DNA of 64,000 bases from a virus: positions 1 to 64,000 of IMG/VR virus record IMGVR_UViG_3300050821_002540. One strand, written 5' to 3'. The position numbers and the translations under genes are program-made. Below, piece by piece: positions 36,048 through 43,344 of this stretch; position 1 is the stretch's first letter; every line of letters starts with the position of its first letter. The notes under the pieces were generated by a model, which was not told where the DNA came from, searched no databases, and saw only the letters and a list, made by a program, of their open reading frames with translations.

Positions 36048-36122
36048 CTCCCCTACCGGCGAACCGGCCGGTAGGGAGTGATTATAACGGCCAGATAACG
36101 ATATTCGTTACCGTCTAGTAAC
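36048..36122. promoter_or_regulatory. Palindromic control region before the lysis genes
   Basis: The gap 35942-36217 holds a hairpin CTCCCCTACCGG/CCGGTAGGGAG (36048-36059/36068-36078, one bulged C), the operator-like palindrome TAACGATATTCGTTA (36096-36110) and an overlapping GTTAC/GTAAC stem (36107-36111/36118-36122). No clear copy of the shared promoter pair was found. It is probably a terminator for the middle genes plus an operator and promoter for the exported enzymes downstream. Confidence 0.5.
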
Positions 36123-36217
36123 CGGCCCCCTGCGGGGAGTAGCGTCGTTCGGGCTAGGCGACTACGGCCCCTCATGTACCAGCCGGGGCCGGTCGCACCT
36201 ACAATGTTAGGACACCA

Positions 36218-36994
36218 ATGGTTAGGAGCATTACCAGGGGCATTGTCCCTGCAGCGTGTATCCTGCTGCTTGCGTTCCTCAGTACATTCGCCGGAGTCCC
36301 GGCCAACGCAGCAAGAATTAGCCCCCAGCCTGTAACTCAGCAGAGGGCACTACGACTCGACATCCAGCGCATCACGGCGGACATCACCGCCCCGGACATC
36401 ATAGCGGCAGCCGCATCACGGCTCCTTGACGTCCAGCGCAAGTCGGCTCGTGCAGTCTCGACGGCAGCGTACACCGCTGCCCAGCTTAGCGCGTTCCATG
36501 CCTTCCACATGGGGCACCTCGCCCACCTAGCTCACGAGCGCGCCCGCAGGACACTCCTGCTGACATCGGCAGCCCAGAGCTCAGATAGCGAGGGCAGCGG
36601 CGACAGTGATGGCACCCCGGCCCCGGTCGTCAAGGCCCCTCCCGTATCACACGGTGATGGGGACAGCGACAGCGACGACGGTAGTTCCGCCCCGGTACCC
36701 ACAAGTAGCGACAGTGCGAGCCATAGTGCCCCTGTCAGCAATAGTGGCGGAGGGTACACTGTAGGAAGCTCATTCCAGGCGTGCGTGATCCGGGCCGAGT
36801 CCGGTGGTAACCCGAATATCTGGAATGCTTCTGGCCACTGGGGCCTGTACCAGTTCAGCGCGAGTACCTGGGCAATGCACGGCGGTGACCCGTCCCTCTT
36901 CGGGAACGCCTCAGCAGCCTACCAGACCCAGATCTTCTGGAACACGGTCAAGGCTGACGGAACCTCAGACTGGGCGCCGTACGATGGCTGCTAA
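36218..36994 (+). CDS. Exported Rpf/lysozyme-like cell-wall hydrolase
   Basis: 258 residues. A clear Sec signal (residues 1-31: basic start, then PAACILLLAFLSTFAG, ending VPANAA) is followed by an Ala/His-rich helical part, a disordered Ser/Asp-rich linker (about 120-178) and a C-terminal transglycosylase-like domain: CVIRAESGGNPNIWNASG (likely catalytic Glu194) and GLYQFSASTWAMHGGDP. This matches resuscitation-promoting-factor/lysozyme-like domains that cut peptidoglycan glycan strands. Its own signal means it would not need a holin to leave the cytoplasm. Overlaps the next gene by 11 bases. Confidence 0.8.
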   Translation: MVRSITRGIVPAACILLLAFLSTFAGVPANAARISPQPVTQQRALRLDIQRITADITAPDIIAAAASRLLDVQRKSARAVSTAAYTAAQLSAFHAFHMGHLAHLAHERARRTLLLTSAAQSSDSEGSGDSDGTPAPVVKAPPVSHGDGDSDSDDGSSAPVPTSSDSASHSAPVSNSGGGYTVGSSFQACVIRAESGGNPNIWNASGHWGLYQFSASTWAMHGGDPSLFGNASAAYQTQIFWNTVKADGTSDWAPYDGC

Positions 36995-37865
36995 GACAAT
37001 TGCGCTAATCCTCGCGCCACTAGCAGTCATCGCTGGCCTGTTCCTGGCGCCAGCTACTTCCGCACTCGCCTCGCCTGTTGTTCCGGCCACTGTGTCTGCC
37101 ATCCTCCCGGCTCCGCACGGCCTACATGTAACCCATCTTAGTGTGGGCCGGGCCGATCTAGCCTGGGATGCAGTACCGGGTGCTCGGGTGTATGAGCTAC
37201 GCATCGAGGGTGCCACACAATATGACCATGTACTCAGGCCAGGGCAGCGGTCGGCCTATGCACTACTCAGGCCGGGTAGGTACTGGGCGAATGTACGGGC
37301 CGGTAGCTCGTCACGTGATGTTCACGGACACTGGTCCACAACAATTCACTTCACGATGCCTAGCGCCTGTTCACGAGCATGCCGTGCCGTACACTACGCA
37401 TATGACCAGATCGGATGCCCGTACGTGTACGGCGCGACTGGCCCGTGCGGCAATGGCTTCGACTGTTCCGGCCTGGTAATGTCTGCCTGGTATTACGCTG
37501 GCGTGTCCCTCCCCCGCACTACATGGAGTATGTGGGCTGGCCTCCAGCATATCTCGCGAAGTTCTCTCCAGCCTGGAGACCTAGTGTTTGGTAATGGCTT
37601 CGGCCATGTGATGATCTACGTAGGCAGCGGCTACGTCATCCAGGCGGAACATACCGGAACCAACATCATGAAGTCCTCCCTGTCGTACGTCGGCACCATA
37701 GATGGATATGCGAGGGTGTTATGCGGACATACATGGAAGACTGCAGAGACTGTGGTGGAGCAGGACTGCAGCCGGGGGCATCAGGAATGGTGCCATGCCA
37801 GACGTGCCACGGCGTACCCAGGCCGACGAAAGCCTAGCTTTCAGCCGCCCGGTAGGGTAGGCTAG
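36984..37865 (+). CDS. Exported NlpC/P60 endopeptidase
   Basis: 293 residues; start 36984 overlaps the previous stop. A signal peptide (ILAPLAVIAGLFLAPATSAL) is followed by an FnIII-like domain (about 41-125, with LHVTHLSVGRADLAWDAVPG) and an NlpC/P60 domain: NGFDCSGLVMSAWYYAG (Cys161), GDLVFGNGFGHVMIYVG (His208) and VIQAEHTG (likely His223). It would cut peptide cross-links, complementing the glycan-cutting enzyme before it. The last 48 residues overlap the zinc-ribbon gene at 37721 and look like an out-of-frame reading, so the domain's natural end is near residue 246. Confidence 0.8.
   Translation: MAAKTIALILAPLAVIAGLFLAPATSALASPVVPATVSAILPAPHGLHVTHLSVGRADLAWDAVPGARVYELRIEGATQYDHVLRPGQRSAYALLRPGRYWANVRAGSSSRDVHGHWSTTIHFTMPSACSRACRAVHYAYDQIGCPYVYGATGPCGNGFDCSGLVMSAWYYAGVSLPRTTWSMWAGLQHISRSSLQPGDLVFGNGFGHVMIYVGSGYVIQAEHTGTNIMKSSLSYVGTIDGYARVLCGHTWKTAETVVEQDCSRGHQEWCHARRATAYPGRRKPSFQPPGRVG
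37721..37837 (+). CDS. Small DnaJ-type zinc-ribbon protein inside the NlpC gene end
   Basis: 38 residues: MEDCRDCGGAGLQPGASGMV then PCQTCHGVPRP, a clear CxxCGG...CxxCHG pattern. GAGGG lies seven bases before the ATG. Fully overlapped by the NlpC/P60 frame. Its stop overlaps the next promoter. Confidence 0.6.
   Translation: MRTYMEDCRDCGGAGLQPGASGMVPCQTCHGVPRPTKA
37835..37863 (+). promoter_or_regulatory. Phage promoter cassette
   Basis: TAGCTT (37835-37840, starting in a stop codon), 17-bp spacer, TAGGCT (37858-37863). An AAGCCTAGG stretch follows in place of the usual GC palindrome. Leads into the gene at 37918. Confidence 0.6.
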
Positions 37866-37917
37866 AAGCCTAGGGTACGAAACGTCCAGTCGCCTAGATG
37901 GAACGGAGGTGAGTTGC

Positions 37918-38019
37918 ATGAACAAGGGAGGAACGCTTCACGCAGAGGCGCACGGCCCGTCGCACGGAGTCACGGAGTTCCCGTGGATCACTCTGGTCGA
38001 GGGCGAGCTGCCCAAGTAA
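37918..38019 (+). CDS. Small hypothetical protein
   Basis: 33 residues with GGAGGTGAG upstream of the ATG. MNKGGTLHAEAHGPSHGVTE then FPWITLVEGEL. No family recognised. It precedes a 350-bp non-coding stretch. Confidence 0.55.
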   Translation: MNKGGTLHAEAHGPSHGVTEFPWITLVEGELPK

Positions 38020-38139
38020 AGTAACAAACTGTCCGGCGCCATCAACTACAACCATAATTAAATACTGGGGTTCCAGGCGAGCCAGGACTGGATGTAAAAT
38101 ACAGTGGCTTAATACCGTGCCCCTTCAAAATTAAATAAC

Positions 38140-38251
38140 CGGCGGCCGATCCTCAGTGAGTTAGAGGTGGATACACCGTTTCACCGGGAGTAGAACTGGA
38201 GAGCTACTCAGTCCGGAAGCAGAGTGAGGATGGACGGGCCACCCGCCGCCG
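38140..38251 (+). ncRNA. Candidate structured RNA, about 112 nt
   Basis: Nested long-range pairing: CGGCGG/CCGCCG (38140-38145/38246-38251) and ATCCTCA/TGAGGAT (38149-38155/38225-38231), enclosing hairpins GGTG/CACC with a GATA loop (38166-38177) and GAGTAG/CTACTC (38188-38193/38204-38209). No protein frame fits. It is preceded by an AT-rich stretch with no recognised promoter and followed by three hairpins. A regulatory or antisense RNA is possible. Confidence 0.5.
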
Positions 38252-38253
38252 TC

Positions 38254-38349
38254 GGGGCCAGGTAAAGCACTACCTGGCCCCCGGCCCCAGGGAGTGCGTG
38301 AGACTCCCTGGGGCCTAAGCCCCCAGGAGGAACAAAGCCTCCTGGGGGC
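38254..38349 (+). terminator. Three tandem perfect hairpins
   Basis: GGGGCCAGGTA/TACCTGGCCCC (38254-38264/38271-38281), then a 13-bp stem (38283-38295/38303-38315), then GCCCCCAGGAGG/CCTCCTGGGGGC (38319-38330/38338-38349), all perfect. They separate the candidate RNA from the gene at 38372. None has a T-tract. The third holds an AGGAGG that is sequestered in the stem. Confidence 0.65.
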
Positions 38350-38371
38350 CTCTCCATTTACAGGAGGAATC

Positions 38372-38560
38372 ATGATGACAAACGGTGCTCTCATTGAAGA
38401 GCTCAAGAAGCGTAATCCAATGGGTAACGCTCAGATCTTCATCAGGGGCTTTGATCCTGATGGCAACTCAGCCTACTTCGAGATAACAAATGTAAATGGG
38501 TTCATTGATGGCCCGGATACTGTCATTGAGGCAGGCGAGGTTATCTGCACCGGCCCCTAG
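38372..38560 (+). CDS. Hypothetical protein
   Basis: 62 residues. ALIEELKKRNPMGNAQIFIR then DSAYFEIT-like strands (GNSAYFEITNVNG), a pattern of small beta proteins seen in phages. CAGGAGGAATC precedes the ATG. Its stop overlaps the next promoter. Confidence 0.6.
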   Translation: MMTNGALIEELKKRNPMGNAQIFIRGFDPDGNSAYFEITNVNGFIDGPDTVIEAGEVICTGP

Positions 38561-38586
38561 CTTTGCACGGCTCGCGCGGGTAGGCT
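38558..38586 (+). promoter_or_regulatory. Phage promoter cassette
   Basis: TAGCTT (38558-38563, beginning with the TAG stop codon), 17-bp spacer with CTCGCGCGGG, TAGGCT (38581-38586), then AGGAGGCGAGAATG at 38610 after a short spacer. Confidence 0.65.
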
Positions 38587-38609
38587 AGTAGGAGCGCTAG
38601 GAGGCGAGA

Positions 38610-38873
38610 ATGAAGAAGTCAGAGCTGAAGAGGAAGCTTCGCCAGGTGCAATGGCAGCTCGAGGAACTACAAACCAGGAATCAGGTAGTGAAGAGGGCAG
38701 CACTCAGGGAGCGAATCATCCAGCTACTGAATGATGCCAAGCTCAATACCAACGACGAGACAAAGCTGTGCCAGCTTCAGTGCGAGATCGACAATCTTGC
38801 CGAGGGACGATGGGATGGCCCGGTACCGGCAGATCACCCGGACATAATGGGAGGCGAGAATGAAAGACAATGA
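38610..38873 (+). CDS. Coiled-coil hypothetical protein
   Basis: 87 residues. KKSELKRKLRQVQWQLEELQ then further heptad-like helix (RAALRERIIQLLNDAKL): probable coiled coil. No family recognised. Overlaps the next gene by 14 bases. Confidence 0.6.
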   Translation: MKKSELKRKLRQVQWQLEELQTRNQVVKRAALRERIIQLLNDAKLNTNDETKLCQLQCEIDNLAEGRWDGPVPADHPDIMGGENERQ

Positions 38874-39471
38874 TAGAGAGCCCAAGGTCGCAGAATGCGC
38901 CGACCAGCTCACACACAAGACTAATGCCATAGCCCACCTAATCGGTGAAGGCTATCAGTACAAGGATCGTGAATGGCTGACCGAGGCACTAGGCCTGATC
39001 CCAATACTAATCACAGACGCAAGAGAGCTCAGCGAGATGCTCGATGACGTCATCTACGGCGACATGCTGGAGGCGAAGAAAGTGAAGAACAAGCGCAAGA
39101 AGAGGACACGCAAGATGGAGGCAAGGCTCAGGGGATGCCTAGCAGTCATCGCGACGGGATCCACTGACAGGACCGAGAGGTACAGGCTCATAGCCGAGCT
39201 GGAAGACCTGGATGGCGACATTACGAATGGCACCAGTCACTGGAATGGTGTGCGCTTCGACTTCCCTCCGGACGACTGGGACCGCCAGGCCGACTGGTCC
39301 GCTACAATCAATGAGGCGACGGCTAGCCAGCTCGTAAACCTCACCGGTGAGTACATTGACACCTGCTCGGTATGTGGCATGGATGTTCCCGGCCCGCACC
39401 CACCAGTAGGCACTCCGCAAGCCAATACTCCGCACTACGTCGGCCCTCTTACAGTGAAGGACATCTTATAG
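38860..39471 (+). CDS. Hypothetical protein with C-terminal CSVC motif
   Basis: 203 residues. The N-terminal half is helical and ends in a basic patch (KKVKNKRKKRTRKMEARLR, about 71-89). The C-terminus has TCSVCGMDVPGPH, one Cys pair with His. DNA binding or zinc binding possible. It has the extended ribosome site GGAGGCGAGAATG. Last rightward gene; its end overlaps the convergent late gene by 6 bases. Confidence 0.6.
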   Translation: MKDNDREPKVAECADQLTHKTNAIAHLIGEGYQYKDREWLTEALGLIPILITDARELSEMLDDVIYGDMLEAKKVKNKRKKRTRKMEARLRGCLAVIATGSTDRTERYRLIAELEDLDGDITNGTSHWNGVRFDFPPDDWDRQADWSATINEATASQLVNLTGEYIDTCSVCGMDVPGPHPPVGTPQANTPHYVGPLTVKDIL

Positions 39472-39756
39472 GGCCGGGGCTGTAACCCCGAAGTAGTCGT
39501 CATCGATGGCGACAACGGCCCCGGTGCCCTGCCACTGACAAGTGACCAGCTGGGTATCGGGGCCTGCCCATCCCGTGGTATCAATGTCGTAATGGTATGC
39601 TCCGGGCCCATCATTAGTTGGTCCTACAATTGTATTGACTGAACCGGCTCCAGCCCGGTACTTGAATGTTATTGTTGTTGGGTTAGTCGGCACTCCAGCC
39701 GTGTTAACAAATGCGGCCGACGACCTAACCATTGAGCCGCTCGTGTACAGGTTCAT
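39466..39756 (-). CDS. Small beta-rich structural protein, end of late operon
   Basis: 96 residues. TITFKYRAGAGSVNTIVGPT, HYDIDTTGWAGPDTQLVTCQ: strand-like, with the V-T-C-Q-W-x-G pattern of phage tail-associated Ig/jelly-roll proteins. Overlaps the repeat protein by 4 bases. Likely part of the tail fibre or baseplate. No transcription terminator is seen between it and the convergent early arm. Confidence 0.55.
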   Translation of the reverse strand: MNLYTSGSMVRSSAAFVNTAGVPTNPTTITFKYRAGAGSVNTIVGPTNDGPGAYHYDIDTTGWAGPDTQLVTCQWQGTGAVVAIDDDYFGVTAPAL

Positions 39757-41726
39757 TCCGAGTTCCTTATCGTCACCGGGCTGATGTTCCTATTGCTGAC
39801 CGATACAGACGCAGATGAATTGCTCACTTCGACTGATCCTGCTAGTGACTGAGTTACCGTCACCTGTCCAGGGAACTGCGATGCCCCGAGTGTAAAGACA
39901 AATACGTCAGCCCCAGCTCCGCTATCCAGGAACGCCACCGGCATGCTGTATGTCAGCAGTTCAGTGCCTGAGCCACTATCAGACAGAACTACTGGGATGT
40001 TGAATAGCAGGGACTCGGTACTGACACCAGAGTCAGTCAGGGCAACCAGTGAGGACAGGCCAAGTACGTCTGTCCCAGCACCAGAGTCAGCTAGCAGTAC
40101 AGAGCTAGTGATCTTCAGGCTATCGGTGCCTGTGCCAGAGTCAGCTAGGACAATTGGTGTTACCGACAGTACTGAGAGTGTGTCAGTACCAGAGCCAGAG
40201 TCAGTGAGCGCAACTGGCTGGGCAGATACAATTGTAAGTACGTCAGTGCCAGTGCCGGAGTCCGCTAGCCCTGGGATCATGCCGAGCGCGTCGGTACCCG
40301 TTCCGGCGTCCGCGAACGGTACCCCCGCCAGGACGCCTAGAACGTCCGTAGCCGCGCCGGAATCCCCTAGGGAGGGGAGGATACCTAGCGCGTCCGTTCC
40401 CGTCCCTACGTCGCTTATAGAGACGCCTACGGCTACTGCGAAAACGTCCGTCCCCGCCCCGGTATCGGACATGGTGACCGGGGTAACACTGAGCACGGCC
40501 AGGCTGTCAGTACCAGTACCTGAGTCAGTGAGGCCAGGCATAACACCGAGCGTATCGGTACCAGCACCAGTATCCGTCAGGGCCGTCGGCTGGACAACAG
40601 CCAGCACATCTGTGCCAGCCCCAGAATCAGCTAGTGACACTACAGAGGTGACCGCAAATGTCTCTGTGCCAGAGCCAGAGTCGGTGAGCGGCGTCGGCTG
40701 AACAATCGCGAGGGCTTCTGTGCCTGACCCGGAGTCAGTAAGTGCTACTGGTGTGACTGACAGCACAGCCAGGGAGTCGGTGCCTGTACCCGAGTCTGTT
40801 AGCCCTGGCATGACGCCCAGGGCATCTGTCCCAGAACCAGAGTCCGTAAGCGCTGTCGGCTGGGTTATAGCCAGGACTTCTGTCCCGGTACCGGAGTCAG
40901 CTAGCGGTACTGTTGAGGTTACTGCCAGTGTCTCGGTACCGGATCCAGAGTCGGAAAGCTGTATCGCCGAGGAAGCAGCCGTTACCTGAACCGGAAGGAA
41001 CTGCTGGTGATGGAACTTTTCAGTCCATGTCCTACCAGGCATTACCTGCTGTGGCAACTGGATTGTTACAGGACCACTAGATAGCTTGAACGCTACAAGT
41101 AGCAGGCCCCATGTAGCGGCGCCAGAGATGGCCCATGACAGGGACTCAGTCCCACCCGTACTATTGCCATAGGCAGTAGCTAGCTGGGCAGCACTATTTG
41201 AACCTGAGTTCTTTAGTGGTGTGTATCCAGTCTCTGTATATGTAGTGGAGTAACCGGCATCACCAACAGAGGCAAGCAGGAACTCATTTGCTGCCGTAGA
41301 GCTGTATGCTGTACCGCCAGTTATGGTAGCCGGGGAGGCAGTACCAGTATTGTGTCCGGGAGACCCATCAAGCATTGACGTTGTATTACCAGCAAGCAGT
41401 CCTGACACTTCAAGCAGTACCGGGACCGACCCAAAGTTTGTCCCATTAGTGCAAGTTATTAGTGGTCCAGTTCCGACATCACCTGATGGGGTATCCATTG
41501 CCCAGATCGAGATACCGCCCTGAGCCGACTGGTAGGCAAGCAGCCCTACCTGCGTAAAGCTATTGAGCGCTGCATCCTTAACTGACGTTGGGGCGGTAGA
41601 GCTGCTTGAGTCCAGGGACACTATGGCAATAAGCTTGGACCCGGATGTAAGCGTGCCATATGTAGCCGTACAGTTTCCCGATCCCTGTACTGTACCCAGG
41701 ACAGACTGGAGGACCGTGTAGGCCAT
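39753..41726 (-). CDS. Tail-associated protein with 20 DSGSGT repeats
   Basis: 657 residues. An N-terminal domain (about 1-220, with SIWAMDTPSGDVGTGPLI and WGLLLVAFKLSSG) is one found in phage surface proteins. From about residue 257 to 630 come 20 short repeats of the form D-S-G-S-G-T-(E/D)-x-L-x-(V/I), 17-22 residues each: LTDSGSGTEALAI, LADSGAGTDVLAV and variants. A basic or aromatic tail follows. Probably an extended fibre or adhesin at the particle surface. The DNA for repeats 10-14 has a markedly different codon choice (see 40281-40470). Confidence 0.7.
   Translation of the reverse strand: MAYTVLQSVLGTVQGSGNCTATYGTLTSGSKLIAIVSLDSSSSTAPTSVKDAALNSFTQVGLLAYQSAQGGISIWAMDTPSGDVGTGPLITCTNGTNFGSVPVLLEVSGLLAGNTTSMLDGSPGHNTGTASPATITGGTAYSSTAANEFLLASVGDAGYSTTYTETGYTPLKNSGSNSAAQLATAYGNSTGGTESLSWAISGAATWGLLLVAFKLSSGPVTIQLPQQVMPGRTWTEKFHHQQFLPVQVTAASSAIQLSDSGSGTETLAVTSTVPLADSGTGTEVLAITQPTALTDSGSGTDALGVMPGLTDSGTGTDSLAVLSVTPVALTDSGSGTEALAIVQPTPLTDSGSGTETFAVTSVVSLADSGAGTDVLAVVQPTALTDTGAGTDTLGVMPGLTDSGTGTDSLAVLSVTPVTMSDTGAGTDVFAVAVGVSISDVGTGTDALGILPSLGDSGAATDVLGVLAGVPFADAGTGTDALGMIPGLADSGTGTDVLTIVSAQPVALTDSGSGTDTLSVLSVTPIVLADSGTGTDSLKITSSVLLADSGAGTDVLGLSSLVALTDSGVSTESLLFNIPVVLSDSGSGTELLTYSMPVAFLDSGAGADVFVFTLGASQFPGQVTVTQSLAGSVEVSNSSASVSVSNRNISPVTIRNSE
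40281..40470. other. CpA/TpG-poor island inside the repeat gene
   Basis: In 190 bp I count only two CpA or TpG dinucleotides, against about 30 in the preceding 190 bp, while the encoded repeat consensus stays the same. Codons are CpG-rich and avoid NCA and NTG. The left end of the window (1-440) has the same composition. Confidence 0.7.
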
Positions 41727-41757
41727 CCACGGCCTCCCTCCCAGCTAGTGTATGGCG

Positions 41758-42078
41758 TCAGGTAAGGGGGCCGATGATAACCCGCTGACTCGCGGCATAC
41801 ACGTACGGGCCGGTGACCTGCGGGTACGTTCCGGGTGCCTGGCCAGTCATGTAGATCTGGTACAATGCATTAGCATCTGCGTACGCCGTAAAGAGTGCGT
41901 TGGCCGAGGGGACATCCATGTTGATTGGTGCTGCCTCCAGGTCGGTGGCAGAGTAGGCGATTAGCCACTGGTAGAACTGCTCGCACTGCGTAATAGCATC
42001 GCGGAGGGCCGCGAGCTTAGACTGTGCATTGTTGACTACATATGCTGACGTGATCCCAGCAGGGAACCCGATTGCCAT
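41758..42078 (-). CDS. Hypothetical late protein
   Basis: 106 residues. Helical N-terminal half (NNAQSKLAALRDAITQCEQF) and an aromatic C-terminus (TGPYVYAASQRVIIGPL). No family recognised. Position between surface proteins suggests a minor tail or fibre-related part. Confidence 0.6.
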   Translation of the reverse strand: MAIGFPAGITSAYVVNNAQSKLAALRDAITQCEQFYQWLIAYSATDLEAAPINMDVPSANALFTAYADANALYQIYMTGQAPGTYPQVTGPYVYAASQRVIIGPLT

Positions 42079-42090
42079 GACACTCTCCTG

Positions 42091-42681
42091 TCAGTTACAT
42101 CCGAAGACCATGAAGTTGGTGCACGTAATGGTCGGTGCGCCAGTAGTCAGCGACCATGATGAGAACAGCTCGACGTAGTAAGCTGACGTTGAGTTGAATG
42201 TCACCGGAGTCTGTGGGGCACCAAGCATGAACGACTGTGGTGATGCCGTAGCCGCGTTGTTGCCTGTACCCCACAGCAGGCTGCCGACACAGTTGAGCGT
42301 GGCGGAAGTGCTTACGCCGATGGTGGCGCACGTCACCATAAGCTCAAGTGCCCATGCACCGTTTGTTACCGATGCTGTCGGTGTAAAGGCACCAGTCTTC
42401 CCGAGTACCTGACCGGACTGGGTGCCTGCCGCGGCATCCAGGGAGGCAGAGATTGTCTGCGTCATGGCAGTTGATGAGGTAGTGAACCAGCCACCAGCCT
42501 TGATAAGCAGCGACCGGCCGATCCCAACGTTGGGGCCAAAGAAGTTACCCTGCAGCTGGTAGGCAGGCATTGTCGTTGTGTTCGGTGCAGTCATCACCGT
42601 GTTAGCTGCTGCAGTGACCGCCGTAGCGGCAGCCGGCATCGAGTACAGCAGCTCTGTCTGCGTACCTGTGAGGAAGCTCAT
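42091..42681 (-). CDS. Structural protein of the tail or surface
   Basis: 196 residues; start 42681 gives MSFLTGTQTELLYSMPAAAT. Beta-rich, Thr/Ser/Ala-rich with ALELMVTCATIGVSTSATLN and the end TGAPTITCTNFMVFGCN, similar in its last segment to the protein at 45706-46389 (STTGAPTITCSGSML), so the two share a domain. Abuts the next late gene by one base. Confidence 0.6.
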   Translation of the reverse strand: MSFLTGTQTELLYSMPAAATAVTAAANTVMTAPNTTTMPAYQLQGNFFGPNVGIGRSLLIKAGGWFTTSSTAMTQTISASLDAAAGTQSGQVLGKTGAFTPTASVTNGAWALELMVTCATIGVSTSATLNCVGSLLWGTGNNAATASPQSFMLGAPQTPVTFNSTSAYYVELFSSWSLTTGAPTITCTNFMVFGCN

Positions 42682-42682
42682 C

Positions 42683-43333
42683 TCACGCCCATGTAATCGT
42701 AACGGTTGCGTTCCAGGTCTGGGCCGAAGTCTTTGTGCCTGGGGTAGCGTTGCCGTGCTCGAAGAACACTGCGGTCGGGGTAACGGTGAGGGCAGCGGCT
42801 GTGCCGGCATCCACGCCAAACTCCTGGATGGCAACGTTGTTCGCGTCACCAGTCGGGAAGGTTGCCGAGAAGATGATGCCTGCAGCGCCAGTACCGCCGA
42901 CCGTCGGGGCGCCAGAAACTAGCTCCCAGTTGTGTACGGTAAGGGCACCGATAGCATTGAGTGCTGTGTCCGCATGAGTAACGGCAGTGGCGCTAGTCCC
43001 GAGTCCGATACGGCCAACGGTTGCCGAGAACTTTGTGACAGCGCTACCGGCGATGCCGTTCATCATCATAACCCAGCCGGTGTCTAGCACAAACTGGTTG
43101 CCCTCATGGATGTACGTCTCGAACGGAGGGACATGGTACTCATTGAACCAGAACTGGTCAGGCTCGTCCGCAGGATTGAAGATACGGTCCCATGATGCCC
43201 TCTTCCTGGTCCAGTCGATCTGATCTACATCCCACTTCTCAACCTGGAAGGTTGTGTGGTGTATGCCAGTCTCGCTAAATCCAGTCCCGGCCATAATGCC
43301 TAGGCTGTCGCGAGCTGTCCCGAAGTCTGTCAT
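42683..43333 (-). CDS. Structural protein of the tail or surface
   Basis: 216 residues, beginning MTDFGTARDSLGIM. It contains HEGNQFVLDTGWVMMMNGIA and long Ala/Thr beta segments (TWNATVTITWA at the end), typical of phage decoration or fibre proteins. No named family. Confidence 0.6.
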   Translation of the reverse strand: MTDFGTARDSLGIMAGTGFSETGIHHTTFQVEKWDVDQIDWTRKRASWDRIFNPADEPDQFWFNEYHVPPFETYIHEGNQFVLDTGWVMMMNGIAGSAVTKFSATVGRIGLGTSATAVTHADTALNAIGALTVHNWELVSGAPTVGGTGAAGIIFSATFPTGDANNVAIQEFGVDAGTAAALTVTPTAVFFEHGNATPGTKTSAQTWNATVTITWA

Positions 43334-43344
43334 GACTCTCCTTG

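Noticed and set aside
39943-40989. Long + strand frames opposite the repeat protein (252 and 89 codons)
   Set aside because: They are antisense readings of the repeat units (Ser/Pro/Val-rich periodic text). The minus strand has an N-terminal domain, a good operon position and coupled ends.
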